A stretch of 64,000 bases of DNA, taken from the NCBI RefSeq assembly GCF_900094555.1, contig NZ_FMAC01000005.1, positions 62,001 to 126,000 on the forward strand. Direction: 5' to 3'. Each line of letters opens with the position of its first letter. Within the stretch, counting starts at the first letter, position 1. Of the stretch, positions 27,059-36,943 are shown in pieces. The stretch is from Martinezella hainanensis. GTDB taxonomy: Bacteria; Pseudomonadota; Alphaproteobacteria; Rhizobiales; Rhizobiaceae. Made by a program: the position numbers and the translations under genes. The notes under the pieces were generated by a model. That model saw only the letters and a program-made list of their open reading frames with translations. It was not told the origin of the DNA and ran no database searches.

Positions 27059-28234
27059 ATGGAGAGAAGCCTTCGTTTGCCGATGGCGGACGGCACCATT
27101 GCTGCTTTCGCACCCGCCAATGAACCGCTGATTGCGCCCGTGAAGCCGATGGGCGGTCATCGCTTCAATCGCGTCGCCTATGCGGCGGCGCATGTCGTGG
27201 TCGATGCACTTGCGGACAATGACCCATGGCTTGATCGAAACATCGATTGGGAGCGCACCATCGCCTTCCGCGAATATCTCTGGGGCCTTGGTCTCGGCGT
27301 TGCTGAAGCGATGGATACCGCGCAGCGCGGCATGGGTCTCGACTGGACCGGCGCGAAGGAGCTGATCGCTCATGCGCAGTCGGCGGCGCGCGGCCGGCCG
27401 GATGCCGTGATCGCCTATGGCGCCGGAACCGATCATCTCCAACCCGGTCCCGATGTCACGATTGATGACGTTATCCGCGCCTACGAGGAGCAGATCGCCT
27501 ATGTGGAAGGGCAGGGCGGCCGTGTCATCCTGATGGCGAGCCGAGCACTTGCCGCGGCAGCCAAGAGCCCGGATGACTATATACGCGTCTACGACCGCAT
27601 CCTCGGCCAGGTCAAAGAGCCTGTCATCATTCACTGGCTAGGCTCGATGTTCGATCCGGCGCTGGCGGGCTATTGGGGCTCGGGCGATGACATGCAGGCC
27701 ATGGAGACGGCGATCGCGATCATCAATCAGAACGCGGCGAAGGTCGATGGGGTGAAGATCTCGCTACTTTCGGCGGAGAAGGAAATCATCATGCGCCGTC
27801 GGCTCGATCCGTCGGTCAAGATGTATACCGGTGACGATTTCAACTATGCCGAACTGATCGCCGGCGACGAACAGGGCTATTCGCATGCCTTGCTCGGCAT
27901 CTTCGATGCCGTCGCGCCGGCCGCGAGTGCTGCTCTGGCGAAGCTCGCGGAGAATGACCTCGACGCGTTCCATGCGATCCTGGCGCCGACTGTGCCGCTG
28001 TCGCGTCATATCTTCAAAGCGCCCACGCGCTTCTACAAGACCGGCGTTGTTTTCCTCGCCTATCTCAACGGCTTCCAGGATCACTTCCAGATGCTCGGCG
28101 GCCAGCAGAGCACACGCTCGATCCGGCATCTCGCAGAGCTGTTCCGGCTGGCCGATACAGCGCGCGTACTGCGCGATCCGGATTTGGCGACTTATCGGAT
28201 GAAGGCAATCCTTGCGACTGTTGGCATCGATTAA
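27059..28234 (+). CDS. DUF993 family protein, dihydrodipicolinate synthase-like
   Basis: A 391-residue protein that matches the DUF993 family as I know it, which is related to the DHDPS/aldolase superfamily. Segments such as GGRVILMASRALAAAAKSPD and VDGVKISLLSAEKEI, the latter with a lysine where a Schiff-base lysine would be expected, fit a TIM-barrel lyase. A GGAGG precedes the ATG at good spacing. It is the middle gene of a TetR-controlled operon. The reaction is unknown; an aldolase step on the product of the preceding dehydrogenase is an inference. Confidence 0.85.
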   Translation: MERSLRLPMADGTIAAFAPANEPLIAPVKPMGGHRFNRVAYAAAHVVVDALADNDPWLDRNIDWERTIAFREYLWGLGLGVAEAMDTAQRGMGLDWTGAKELIAHAQSAARGRPDAVIAYGAGTDHLQPGPDVTIDDVIRAYEEQIAYVEGQGGRVILMASRALAAAAKSPDDYIRVYDRILGQVKEPVIIHWLGSMFDPALAGYWGSGDDMQAMETAIAIINQNAAKVDGVKISLLSAEKEIIMRRRLDPSVKMYTGDDFNYAELIAGDEQGYSHALLGIFDAVAPAASAALAKLAENDLDAFHAILAPTVPLSRHIFKAPTRFYKTGVVFLAYLNGFQDHFQMLGGQQSTRSIRHLAELFRLADTARVLRDPDLATYRMKAILATVGID

Positions 28235-28281
28235 TGCATGATCCCAAAAAGTGCCAGGCGGTTTTTGGATAAGATTATGCA
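28235..28281. repeat. Rhizobial-type intergenic palindrome (imperfect)
   Basis: TGCATGATCCCAAAAAGTG and the opposing CGGTTTTTGG...AGATTATGCA form an imperfect inverted repeat just after the DUF993 stop. The wording closely follows a palindromic element scattered through Rhizobiales genomes (TGCATGATCCCGAAAA...CATGCA type). It could fold in the message between the second and third genes of the operon. Confidence 0.55.
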
Positions 28282-28365
28282 ATATCAAATAGCTAGAGTT
28301 CGATGATGTGTCGAATGAAGGTCATCGGGCTCTAGCGGATAAGAGGATCGGGGAGGATCATCGCA

Positions 28366-29190
28366 ATGGCCGTAGAGGGTCTGTCCATCAATCTGGCGAC
28401 GGTGCGCCAGCAATATGACATGCGCCAGGCGGTAGAAGCCTGCCTCAAGCAGGATATCGTCGCGATCGCGCCCTGGCGCGATCAGGTCCACAAGATCGGG
28501 CTTTCGGAAGCCGCCCGCATCGTTGCCGACAACAGGCTCAAGGTCACCGGCCTTTGCCGTGGCGGCATGTTTCCCGCGGCCGACGCCGAGGGCAGGGCGA
28601 CGGCGATCGACGACAACAAGCGCGCGATCGATGAAGCGGCGGCGCTGAATGCCGATTGTCTCGTTCTCGTTGTCGGTGGCCTGCCGGAGGGATCGAAGGA
28701 TATCGCCCGTGCCCGCGAGATGGTGGCAGATGGCATTGCCGCGATCCTGCCGCATGCCCGAAGTGCTGGAATTCCGTTGGCGATCGAGCCTCTGCATCCG
28801 ATGTATGCCGGCGATCGCGCCTGCGTGAATACGCTGGAGCAGGCACTCGACATCTGCGATCTTCTGGGTGAAGGCGTCGGTGTCGCCATCGATGTCTACC
28901 ATGTCTGGTGGGATCCGAAGCTCTACGAGCAAATCGCGCGCGCCGGCGCCGGTGGCCGCATCCTGGCTCATCACATCTGCGACTGGCTGGTGCCGACGAC
29001 GGACCTGCTGCTCGATCGCGGCATGATGGGTGACGGCGTCATCGATCTCAAGCGCATCCGCGCCGAGATCGAGAAGGCAGGCTTTTTCGGCCTGCAGGAA
29101 GTCGAGATTTTCTCTGAGAATAACTGGTGGAAACGGCCGGGCGAGGAGGTTCTTTCCACCTGCGTCGAGCGCTTCCGCAGCGTTTGCTGA
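28366..29190 (+). CDS. Sugar phosphate isomerase/epimerase family TIM barrel (operon gene 3)
   Basis: A 274-residue AP-endonuclease-2-like TIM barrel. Metal-ligand candidates are the Glu of PLAIEPLHPMY, the Asp/His of VAIDVYHVWWDP, the His of ILAHHICDW, and the Glu of EVEIFSE. These fit xylose-isomerase-like epimerases. It follows the DUF993 gene after a 131-bp gap holding a palindrome and is probably the third gene of the TetR-controlled unit. A GAGGAT-type ribosome site is present. The substrate is unknown. Confidence 0.87.
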   Translation: MAVEGLSINLATVRQQYDMRQAVEACLKQDIVAIAPWRDQVHKIGLSEAARIVADNRLKVTGLCRGGMFPAADAEGRATAIDDNKRAIDEAAALNADCLVLVVGGLPEGSKDIARAREMVADGIAAILPHARSAGIPLAIEPLHPMYAGDRACVNTLEQALDICDLLGEGVGVAIDVYHVWWDPKLYEQIARAGAGGRILAHHICDWLVPTTDLLLDRGMMGDGVIDLKRIRAEIEKAGFFGLQEVEIFSENNWWKRPGEEVLSTCVERFRSVC

Positions 29191-29223
29191 GCGCAGCTGC
29201 TCGGGCAGCATCTCCAATAAAAA

Positions 29224-29248
29224 AGCCGGGCCAACAAGTGGCCCGGCT
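29224..29248. terminator. Bidirectional intrinsic terminator
   Basis: AGCCGGGCCA and TGGCCCGGCT pair perfectly around a 5-nt loop. A-rich sequence on the left (AATAAAA) and CTCTTTC on the right give U-rich tails in both directions. It sits between convergent genes ending at 29190 and 29275. Confidence 0.85.
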
Positions 29249-29274
29249 CTCTTTCAAAGCGATGACGTGACGGC

Positions 29275-30381
29275 TTATTCAGCCGAAACGATCTTGCCGC
29301 CTTCCCACTTGTAGAGCGAGAAGCTCTGCGAGGTCAGGTCGCCGGTTTCGCCGTAGGTGACCTTGCCGATGGCGGTGTCGATCGGTTCGCCCTTCTTGAG
29401 CGCTGCGCCGACGGCTTCGGCATCATCTGCCTTGCCGGCCTTCTCGATGCCGGCCTTCAGCACCTGCACGGCGGCATAGGCGTTCAGCGTGAAGGCTTCG
29501 GCCGGGATGTTGCGTTCCTTGAGGGCGGCAACGGCGCTCTGCGAATCCGGGTTTTTCAGGGCGTCGGACGCGTTGGTGAAGAGCGTGCCGGCAGCGGAAT
29601 CGTTGGCGATTGCCCAATATTCGGTGTTGGAAAGGCCGTCGCCGCCGATGATCTGTGCCTTGACGGAAATGTCATGCAGCTGGCGCGCCAGCAGACCTGC
29701 CTCCGGGTGGTAACCGCCGAAGTAGATCACCTCGACACCGGCCTGCTTCAGCTTCGCCGTCAGGGCGCTGTAGTCCTTTTCGCCGGGGGTCAGCGAGTCG
29801 TTGACGACCTCGGTGACGCCGCCCTTGTTGATCGCTGCCTTGAAGGCATCGGCCAGGCCCTTGCCGTAGGCGCCCTTGTCGTTGAGGATCGCGATCTTCT
29901 TGTCCTTGAAGTTCTTGACCACATATTCGCCGGCAACGACAGCCTGCTGGTCATCGCGGCCGCAGGTGCGCAGGACGTTGGTCAGGCCGCGATTGGTCAG
30001 GCCCGGAGCGGTCGCAGTTGGCGTGACCATCAGGATGCCGTTTTCGGCGAGCGCGTCCGAAACCGGAATGGCAACGCCCGAGGTGACCGGGCCGACGACG
30101 AAGCGGATGCTGTCGCCGACGAAGCCGTTGGCGACGGATACGCCCTGCTTCGGATCGCCGGCGTCATCGCCGAGCTTCAGAACAAGCTTCTGGCCGAGAA
30201 CGCCGCCGCTCTTGTTGATTTCGTCGATGGCGGTCTGCGCGCCATTCTTGACCTGCTCGCCGTAAGCTGCGACCGGGCCGGTCAGCGGCGCGATGAGGCC
30301 GATGGTGATGTCCGCATGCGCGAGAGGTGCGAAGGCCAGCGAAGCGACGAAGGTCGCGGCCGTCAATGTCTTCAGACTCAT
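29275..30381 (-). CDS. Branched-chain amino-acid-type ABC substrate-binding protein (LivJ/BraC-like), orphan
   Basis: A 368-residue periplasmic binding protein with a Sec leader ([20 protein letters not shown], cleaved after AHA). The mature start [20 protein letters not shown] is typical of LivJ/BraC. AGGAGAG precedes the ATG at 30381; the frame extends to 30435 without leader character. No permease or ATPase genes adjoin it, so it must use partners encoded elsewhere, as many rhizobial BraC-like proteins do. The expected ligands are leucine, isoleucine, valine or other amino acids. Confidence 0.92.
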   Translation of the reverse strand: MSLKTLTAATFVASLAFAPLAHADITIGLIAPLTGPVAAYGEQVKNGAQTAIDEINKSGGVLGQKLVLKLGDDAGDPKQGVSVANGFVGDSIRFVVGPVTSGVAIPVSDALAENGILMVTPTATAPGLTNRGLTNVLRTCGRDDQQAVVAGEYVVKNFKDKKIAILNDKGAYGKGLADAFKAAINKGGVTEVVNDSLTPGEKDYSALTAKLKQAGVEVIYFGGYHPEAGLLARQLHDISVKAQIIGGDGLSNTEYWAIANDSAAGTLFTNASDALKNPDSQSAVAALKERNIPAEAFTLNAYAAVQVLKAGIEKAGKADDAEAVGAALKKGEPIDTAIGKVTYGETGDLTSQSFSLYKWEGGKIVSAE

Positions 30382-30780
30382 GTTAGCTCTCCTTGGATGA
30401 GCGCGGCAGCGCCCTTTGAACCCGCCCGCAATCACCTGTCTCGACGCGCAAACTGCCGTGAGGCGTTCTTTTTAAAGAGACAAAGCTGATATCGAAGCCG
30501 ATGATCGCTTTCGGGCATTTTTTGATCTCGAAAGCGCCCATGAGGGTATTTTGTGTAGGAATATTGCGACGATTCCGCAAGAAAATAACCGTCGCGAAGA
30601 CAATTTTAGCGTTTTTTCGAAAATTTTGACGAGGGATGGTTGTTGTGTGCCTGCTGCCAAGACCGCGGCGATGTGGCGGTGGGACGAGATGGATCTAAAG
30701 GTGGAAGTTTCGATGCCGCCGATCCACATAAGCAGTGGCGCCTGTCATGGCGCGACCCATGCCGAGGAGATCGATGTCGC
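30382..30780. other. Intergenic region between divergent genes, no gene seen
   Basis: This AT-richer stretch should hold the leftward promoter of the binding-protein gene and the rightward promoter of the phosphotransferase gene. A GAGGAGA ribosome site is at 30764-30770. I see no convincing small gene. Confidence 0.5.
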
Positions 30781-31605
30781 GTGAATGAGAATGACAATTC
30801 GAAAGCCTATTTTGACCTCTGGCGGCTAGTCCCCGATGGTCCTCCGATTGTGACGCATTCCAGCCGGCTTTTTCCCGTGCGCCGTGATGGCGAGCCAGCC
30901 ATGCTGAAGATCGCGGTCTCGCCCGAGGAAAAGGGGGGCGCCGAACTCATGGTTTGGTGGAATGGCGACGGGGCCGCGCGCGTTCTCGAGCATGCAGACG
31001 ACGCCATCCTGCTCGAACGGGCGACAGGCCCCTGTTCTCTCATCGACATGGTAAGGAATGGCGGGGATGACGAGGCAAGCCGCATTATCTGCAAAGCCGT
31101 TGCGGGGCTTCACGCGTCACGCGGGATTTCCTTGCCGACTTTGATTCCCCTGGTCCACCGGTTTCGTTCGCTCGAAGCGATGGCCCACTGTGAAGGTGGC
31201 ACTTTCGTGCGGTCTGCGGTCATGGCCCGCAAACTGCTGTCGGAACCCCGCGATATCGTGGCGCTGCATGGCGACATCCACCACGGCAATATTCTGGACT
31301 TTGCCGAGCGCGGCTGGCTCGCGATCGATCCGAAGGGGCTCGTGGGCGAACGCGGCTTCGACTACGCCAATCTCTTCTGCAATCCGGATAATGCCGTCGC
31401 CACATCTCCCGGCCGCCTTGCGCGGCAGGTGGCAGTCGTCGCCGAGGCGGCGGGGCTGGAACGCGGACGACTGCTGCAATGGATCATTGCCTGGGCCGGC
31501 CTCTCGGCCGCCTGGCTGATCGAAGATGGCGAGGACGAGCACGTAGAGCCAACGCTTGACGTTGCCGAAATCGCGGCTGTCGAACTATCCGGGACCGAGG
31601 CTTAA
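30781..31605 (+). CDS. APH(6)/hydroxyurea-type aminoglycoside phosphotransferase family protein
   Basis: A 274-residue kinase-fold protein, about the length of streptomycin 6-phosphotransferases. It carries the catalytic loop LHGDIHHGNILDF and the metal segment WLAIDPKGLVGERGFDYANL, as in APH(6) enzymes that inactivate streptomycin. The GTG at 30781 lies 11 nt after GAGGAGA; an ATG at 30774 opens only a four-codon frame. Its stop overlaps the stop of the convergent rhamnulokinase-like gene. Chromosomal relatives occur widely in rhizobia, so resistance is possible but not shown by sequence alone. Confidence 0.85.
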   Translation: MNENDNSKAYFDLWRLVPDGPPIVTHSSRLFPVRRDGEPAMLKIAVSPEEKGGAELMVWWNGDGAARVLEHADDAILLERATGPCSLIDMVRNGGDDEASRIICKAVAGLHASRGISLPTLIPLVHRFRSLEAMAHCEGGTFVRSAVMARKLLSEPRDIVALHGDIHHGNILDFAERGWLAIDPKGLVGERGFDYANLFCNPDNAVATSPGRLARQVAVVAEAAGLERGRLLQWIIAWAGLSAAWLIEDGEDEHVEPTLDVAEIAAVELSGTEA

Positions 31606-32987
31606 GAGATTAAAGCGTCGCGCCAGGCCTGCCGATAGCGGATCAACCCCGTCAGTTCGGCGCGAAGGGGTGAGCTTTCTGTTGTTGTCGCAGGGCGTAT
31701 GCCCGTCAGTAGCGCGGCTCCCTGGCTGGTGCCTGTCGAGCCCGGCAGTGCAATAACGTCGGTGTTCGTCAAAGCGGATAGGGCTTTGAGATAGACGCGG
31801 TTGAGCGCGAAGGGGCCTTCGACGAAAATCGGTCCTTTGGCGCCAATCAAGCCGAGGCAAGCTTCCGTCATCAACGCGAGATAGAGGCTGACGGCGGCAA
31901 GGCGTTCGGCATTGCTCGCGGCATGATCCGCGATCCAGCGCCGCTTGCTGCCGGGAAAGGGACCGGAACCTTCAGCGATGTTGGGCAGAAGCATGAGGCC
32001 CTTGCTGATCGCCGGCTCCAACGCGGCTTCGATCGCCTCCGGAGCCACTGCACCGATTTCAGCCGCCAGAAGCTCGAATTCGCGGCCGCCCATGAAGCGG
32101 GAAGACGGAACGGCGCGGCCGTAGGCATCGACATTGGCAAGGGTGTCGCGCGCGGGATCGAGATGTTCGAGATCGCCACCCACGCCGAAACTGATGACCC
32201 AGGTTCCTGTCGATACGACGGCGAAAGGCGCTTCGTTTTCGACCAGATGCGGTAGCAGCGAGGCGTTGGAATCATGGATGCCGCAATAGACAGGTACGGA
32301 TTTCGTGAGCCCCATACTTGCAGCAAGCGCCGGCAGCACCGGTCCGAGGACGTCGAAAGCCGAGCGAACCGGCGCCATCAGACCGCGAATGCCAAGCGTG
32401 TCGACCAGAGACGAATAGCTTTGCGTCGTTGGGTTCCAGAGATCGGTATGGCAGCCAAGCGATGTGACCTCGTTGGTGGCGATGCCGCTCAGCCGGAATG
32501 CCCAATATTGCGGATAGGTCAGAATCGTCGCGACGCGGGCGAAATCGGCCGGAAAGGTACTCTTCAGATAGTGGATCTGCGCACCGACATTGAGGCCAAC
32601 CGACAATCCGGGCGAAAACGTTTCGGCGAAACCCGGCCGCAACCGCGCATAGGTGTCCTGAATCGCTTGAGGATAGCCGTGCTCATAGTCGAGAACCGGC
32701 ATGGCAAGGCTGCCATCGGCTGCCAACATCACCGCCGATGCACCGTGCGTGGTGATCGATATGGCGTCGAAGCCTGGTACGCGGGCAAAGCCCTTCAGTG
32801 CCGAGATGATGAAATCCCACAGTCTTTCAATATCATAATGCGGGTAGGAACCCGACTTCAGAACGCTGTTTGCGGTCTTGACGACGGCAATTTCGCCGCC
32901 CGTTTCCGCATCGAGCACGACGACCTTGGCGTTGGTTTTACCGATATCGATGACGGCGATATGGCGATAGGCTTGGGTCGCGCTCAT
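31602..32987 (-). CDS. rhaK: L-rhamnose-pathway sugar kinase, FGGY family
   Basis: A 461-residue FGGY kinase with the phosphate-1 motif [15 protein letters not shown], central [13 protein letters not shown], and phosphate-2-like [13 protein letters not shown]. It is the last gene of the leftward rhamnose operon and overlaps the mutarotase gene by 4 bp (ATGA), which fixes the start at 32987. In Rhizobium leguminosarum the equivalent RhaK phosphorylates the sugar and is also needed for transporter function. Its TAA overlaps the stop of the convergent phosphotransferase gene within the palindrome TTAA. Confidence 0.92.
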   Translation of the reverse strand: MSATQAYRHIAVIDIGKTNAKVVVLDAETGGEIAVVKTANSVLKSGSYPHYDIERLWDFIISALKGFARVPGFDAISITTHGASAVMLAADGSLAMPVLDYEHGYPQAIQDTYARLRPGFAETFSPGLSVGLNVGAQIHYLKSTFPADFARVATILTYPQYWAFRLSGIATNEVTSLGCHTDLWNPTTQSYSSLVDTLGIRGLMAPVRSAFDVLGPVLPALAASMGLTKSVPVYCGIHDSNASLLPHLVENEAPFAVVSTGTWVISFGVGGDLEHLDPARDTLANVDAYGRAVPSSRFMGGREFELLAAEIGAVAPEAIEAALEPAISKGLMLLPNIAEGSGPFPGSKRRWIADHAASNAERLAAVSLYLALMTEACLGLIGAKGPIFVEGPFALNRVYLKALSALTNTDVIALPGSTGTSQGAALLTGIRPATTTESSPLRAELTGLIRYRQAWRDALIS

Positions 32988-33310
32988 GGCAGATGGAAGA
33001 CCGCGACGAGATCGCTCTGGACGGGCGAATTGTCGGGATTGGTCGCCATGATATCGGCCATGTGCGCCCACCACTTTTTCATGATGGGATGCTCGGGCAG
33101 GCTCGCCATGGCGTGATCCTTCGGACGCGTCAGCACGCCGAAAAGCGTGTTCGTCTCGCGGTCGAGATGGATGGAATAGTCGCTGACGCCAGCCTGACGC
33201 AGCAGGTCCACAAGCTCGGGCCAGATTTCGTCATGCCGCTTCCGATATTCCGCTTCCATGCCTGGATTGAGCGTCATCTTGAAGGCATGGCGTTCGAGAG
33301 CAGCGGTCAT
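32984..33310 (-). CDS. rhaU: L-rhamnose mutarotase
   Basis: A 108-residue protein with the RhaM/RhaU family core: [20 protein letters not shown], then [20 protein letters not shown], the conserved His and Tyr regions, and the C-terminal [12 protein letters not shown] segment. It interconverts alpha- and beta-L-rhamnopyranose in the cytoplasm. It overlaps both the permease gene and the kinase gene by 4 bp. The order permease-rhaU-rhaK is that of the Rhizobium leguminosarum operon. Confidence 0.95.
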   Translation of the reverse strand: MTAALERHAFKMTLNPGMEAEYRKRHDEIWPELVDLLRQAGVSDYSIHLDRETNTLFGVLTRPKDHAMASLPEHPIMKKWWAHMADIMATNPDNSPVQSDLVAVFHLP

Positions 33311-34323
33311 TTGGAGCTCATAGTCTTGATGCGCCGTGCGACGATCGGCAGCGCGATGGTGATGATGAGGAGAAGGCCGATGAAGATCGACATTACGATG
33401 CCGGGAACGTTGAGCAGGCCGAGGCCGAAGGTGACAAGCCCCATGACGAAGGCGGCGATGACGACACCGCCGATCGTGCCCGAGCCGCCGAGGATCGACA
33501 CGCCGCCGAGCACGACCATAGTCACGACCTCCAGCTCCCAGCCGAGCGCGATCGAGGGGCGCGTAGAGCCAAGGCGCGAGGTGAGGCAGACGGCGGCGAT
33601 GCCGCTCATGATGCCGGTCAGGAGAAAGAGGATGAATTTGACCCGCTCCACCGGGATGCCGGAAAAACGCGCGGCAAAATCATTGTTGCCGATCGTATAG
33701 ACCTGACGGCCGAAATTCGTCGCATGCAGCAGGATCGCAAAGGCGATCGCCAGCACGATGAACAGCACGAATTCGAACGAGAAGACCCAGACGACGTAGC
33801 CCTGGCCGAAATAGGCGAAACTATCCGGATAGTTGCCATAGGCCTGGTCGCCGAGCACGATGTAGGAAATGCCGCGAAACAGGCTCATCGTGCCGATGGT
33901 AACGACGATCGACGGCAGCTTCAGCACGGAAACGAGGAAGCCGTTGAAGATGCCGCAGACAAGGCCGACGCCGATACCGAGCGCCACGAGGCCGGGCGTG
34001 TCGACGCCCAGTTGCGCGGCGGCGCCCATCGCTGTCGAGGCAAGCGCGATGATGGCTGCGACCGAAAGGTCGATTTCGCCCGCGATGACGAGCAGCGCCA
34101 TGGCAAAGGCGATCATCGCCTTTTCGGTGAAGTTGAAAGTCGCGTCCGAGAGATTGTAGGGATCGAGGAAATAGGGCGAGGCGAGCGAATTGAAGATGAA
34201 GATCGCGACCGCGACGCCGAAGAGCAGCGTTTCCCAGCTCGACAGGATACGCTTGAAAGGAGTGCCGAGGCGATCCGGAATGGCGCGCTTTTCCGCCGTT
34301 GCCGCTTGCGAACCGTTGCTCAT
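33307..34323 (-). CDS. rhaQ: Rhamnose ABC transporter permease RhaQ
   Basis: A 338-residue CUT2-type sugar permease with the family motif [20 protein letters not shown], followed by repeated hydrophobic helices. It overlaps the companion permease gene and rhaU by 4 bp each. With RhaP it forms the channel for L-rhamnose. Assignment as RhaQ rather than RhaP follows gene order in Rhizobium leguminosarum. Confidence 0.92.
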   Translation of the reverse strand: MSNGSQAATAEKRAIPDRLGTPFKRILSSWETLLFGVAVAIFIFNSLASPYFLDPYNLSDATFNFTEKAMIAFAMALLVIAGEIDLSVAAIIALASTAMGAAAQLGVDTPGLVALGIGVGLVCGIFNGFLVSVLKLPSIVVTIGTMSLFRGISYIVLGDQAYGNYPDSFAYFGQGYVVWVFSFEFVLFIVLAIAFAILLHATNFGRQVYTIGNNDFAARFSGIPVERVKFILFLLTGIMSGIAAVCLTSRLGSTRPSIALGWELEVVTMVVLGGVSILGGSGTIGGVVIAAFVMGLVTFGLGLLNVPGIVMSIFIGLLLIITIALPIVARRIKTMSSK

Positions 34324-35324
34324 GCGATTGCTCCCTCACTGGCGGTGTCTTTTGCGGCCTGATCTCTAAGGATGATACGGCCGCGGTTGCGTTCGCGGCG
34401 GGCATTGAAGACGACGGCCAGAATGATGACGGTGCCGGAGATGGCCATCTGGGTGAACGGCGAGATGCCGATGACCGGCAGGGCATTCTTGATGACGCCG
34501 AGGAAGAGGGCGCCCAACACGGCGCCTGCGACCGAACCGACGCCGCCTGCGATCGAAATGCCGCCGATGACGCAGGCGGCCACGCTGTCAAGCTCGAAAC
34601 CGTTGGCAATATCGACATAGGCAACGGCATAGCGCGAGACCCAGAGGTAGCCGCTGAGGCCGGCGAGCGCACCCGAGAGAACGAAGGCGAGGAATCGCGT
34701 CCAGCCAACGTCGATGCCGGCATAGACAGCGGCCACCGGATTACCGCCGCTCGCATAGGCCGAGCGGCCAAACTGAGTGTAGCGCAGCACCAGATACATC
34801 ATCAGCACGATCACGATGCCGATCCAGGCAAGCACGGGCAGGCCGAGAAGCGGCGTGCGCGGCACGTTCAGGAAGATTGGCGTGAACTGATGTGCATTGA
34901 CCCAGGCGCCGCCCGACAGAACGAAGGCCATGCCGCGATAGATCGTCAGGGTGCCGAGCGTGACGACAATCGGCGGGATTTCGAGCGCCCAGACGAGATA
35001 GCCGTTGATGGCGCCGAGAACCGCGCCCATCAGGATCGCCGTTATGACGAGCGCGATCAGCGGAATATCGGGATAGGCGGCGTTCAGCATCGCGACCGCC
35101 ATGCCAGTCAGCGCCAGGTTGGCGGCGACAGACAGATCGATCGACTTCGTCAGAATGACGGTCATCTGGGCAAGCGCCAGGATGATGAGGATCGAGGTAT
35201 CGTTGAAGATATTGGCGAGATTGGCGGGCTCTGCAAAGCCGGCCGCACGCGTGGCAAAGCCGGCGATCATCACGACGATGATGATGAAGAGCAGTGTCTC
35301 TCGTCTTTTGAGGATACGTGGCAT
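34320..35324 (-). CDS. rhaP: Rhamnose ABC transporter permease RhaP
   Basis: A 334-residue CUT2-type permease. It begins MPRILKRRETLLFIIIVVM and contains MTVILTKSIDLSVAANLALT, the conserved segment of this permease family. AAGGAG lies immediately upstream of the ATG at 35324, better than an in-frame ATG at 35357 that would overlap the ATPase gene. It overlaps rhaQ by 4 bp. Confidence 0.92.
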   Translation of the reverse strand: MPRILKRRETLLFIIIVVMIAGFATRAAGFAEPANLANIFNDTSILIILALAQMTVILTKSIDLSVAANLALTGMAVAMLNAAYPDIPLIALVITAILMGAVLGAINGYLVWALEIPPIVVTLGTLTIYRGMAFVLSGGAWVNAHQFTPIFLNVPRTPLLGLPVLAWIGIVIVLMMYLVLRYTQFGRSAYASGGNPVAAVYAGIDVGWTRFLAFVLSGALAGLSGYLWVSRYAVAYVDIANGFELDSVAACVIGGISIAGGVGSVAGAVLGALFLGVIKNALPVIGISPFTQMAISGTVIILAVVFNARRERNRGRIILRDQAAKDTASEGAIA

Positions 35325-35334
35325 CCGCCTCTCC

Positions 35335-36870
35335 TTATGCATTTCCCGTGGCGGCACGGACGAGTGTTTCCGGTGTCAGCTCCTCGCGGTCAAAAAGACC
35401 AGCCGACAGACCCTCTTTCATAACGAGTACGCGATCCGCCATGCCGATGATCTCCGGCAGTTCGGAAGAGATCATGATGATGCTCAGGCCCTCGGCCGCC
35501 AGCTCGCTGATGAACCCATGGACGGCGGCCTTCGAACCGATATCGATCCCTTTGGTTGGCTCGTCGAGAATGATGATCTTCGGCTGCGTCGCAAGCCACT
35601 TGCCGATGACCACTTTCTGCTGATTGCCGCCGGACAGAGTGCCGACAGGCACGGAAAGGGCGGCTGCGCGCAGATCGAGCCGTTCGGCATATTTGCGGGC
35701 AAGAGCGAATTCGTTGGCCGCCTTCAGGAAGCCCTTGCGCGAGGTGCGTCCGAGCGACGGCAGCGACATGTTCTGATAGATCGGCATCGGCAGCGCCAAG
35801 CCGTGGCGGCCACGCTCTTCCGGCACGTAGACGATGCCCGCACCGATGGCGTCCTGCGGCGACCGCACCTGGATTTCCTGACCGTCGAGTGTCAGGCGAC
35901 CTGAGAGCGGCTTGGTGATGCCGAAGAGCGATTGGCAGAGCTCCGAGCGTCCGGCGCCGATCAGGCCATAAATGCCAAGGATCTCGCCGCGCCTCAGCTT
36001 GAAGGAGATATCGCGGAATTCCGTGCGGTGACAATATTTGTCGACTTCTAGAACCGTTTCCCCGAGCGCTACCGCAACCTTGGGAAAAGCGTTGCCGACA
36101 TCGCGTCCGACCATCATGCGGACGATTTCATCCTGTGGCGTCGCCTTCAGCTCGCCGTGGCCGACGTCGCGGCCGTCGCGGAAGACGACGAAATTATCGG
36201 CGATTTCATAGAGTTCGTCGAACTTGTGGCTGATGAACAGGATGGCCTTGCCCTTTGCCTTCAATCCCTCGACGATGCGGAAGAGATCGTCGATCTCCTT
36301 GCGGGAAAGGGCGGCGGTGGGCTCGTCCATGATGACGATGCGGGCCTCGATCGACAAAGCGCGAGCAATCGCTACAAGATGGCGCTGCGCAATGGAGAGG
36401 TCTTTCAATCGGGTTGTCGGATCGATGGCGCTTTCAAGGGATTGGAGAAGCTCCTTCGACCGGCTGTTCATCCGCTTCCAGTCGATGGTTCGCCAGGATG
36501 TGCGCGGCGCATGGCCGAGGAAGATGTTTTCGGCGACGGTGAGCTCATCGAAGAGCACGGTTTCCTGATGGATGGCCGTCACGCCGGCATCGATTGCCGC
36601 CTGCGCATTGGAGAAAGCCATCGGCTTGCCATCGACGAGGATTTCACCTTCGTTCGGACGATAAATGCCTGTGAGAATCTTGACGAGAGTCGATTTCCCC
36701 GCGCCGTTTTCGCCGATCAGGGCGGTCACCTTGCCGGGGTAGAGCGAAATGCTGACGCCATCCAGCGCTTTCACGCCGGGGAAGATCTGGGAAATGCCGC
36801 GCATTTCCAGGATGGCTTGATGGTTCGCGGTGGGTGCGTCCGCTAGAGAACGTTGAAGAACTGTGGTCAT
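35335..36870 (-). CDS. rhaT: Rhamnose ABC transporter ATP-binding protein RhaT
   Basis: A 511-residue tandem ATPase of the CUT2 class. Domain 1 has GENGAGKSTLVKI and the atypical signature LSIAQRHLVAIARAL. Domain 2 has the degenerate Walker A GLIGAGRSELCQS but a good LSGGNQQKVVIGKWL signature. The ATG at 36870 is preferred over the TTG two codons upstream. Ribosome-site support is weak, and the gene lies just beyond a stem-loop after rhaS, suggesting lower expression than the binding protein. Confidence 0.92.
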   Translation of the reverse strand: MTTVLQRSLADAPTANHQAILEMRGISQIFPGVKALDGVSISLYPGKVTALIGENGAGKSTLVKILTGIYRPNEGEILVDGKPMAFSNAQAAIDAGVTAIHQETVLFDELTVAENIFLGHAPRTSWRTIDWKRMNSRSKELLQSLESAIDPTTRLKDLSIAQRHLVAIARALSIEARIVIMDEPTAALSRKEIDDLFRIVEGLKAKGKAILFISHKFDELYEIADNFVVFRDGRDVGHGELKATPQDEIVRMMVGRDVGNAFPKVAVALGETVLEVDKYCHRTEFRDISFKLRRGEILGIYGLIGAGRSELCQSLFGITKPLSGRLTLDGQEIQVRSPQDAIGAGIVYVPEERGRHGLALPMPIYQNMSLPSLGRTSRKGFLKAANEFALARKYAERLDLRAAALSVPVGTLSGGNQQKVVIGKWLATQPKIIILDEPTKGIDIGSKAAVHGFISELAAEGLSIIMISSELPEIIGMADRVLVMKEGLSAGLFDREELTPETLVRAATGNA

Positions 36871-36899
36871 CAGCAATGTACCGGATCAATGAAACCAGG

Positions 36900-36921
36900 T
36901 CCGGCGGCTGACGCCGCCGGA
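36900..36921 (-). other. Intercistronic stem-loop between rhaS and rhaT
   Basis: TCCGGCGGC and GCCGCCGGA form a perfect 9-bp stem around a 4-nt loop, 22 bp after the rhaS stop. No T-run follows, so it is more likely an mRNA 3'-end stabiliser or partial attenuator that raises binding-protein levels over the downstream genes than a full terminator. Confidence 0.65.
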
Positions 36922-36943
36922 GAGCTGCGAGTTCGATTTTCGA

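Noticed and set aside
26447..27634. 395-residue open frame on the minus strand
   Set aside because: Antisense to the Gfo/Idh and DUF993 genes; long antisense frames are expected at this GC content and codon bias, and it spans two genes with clear motifs.
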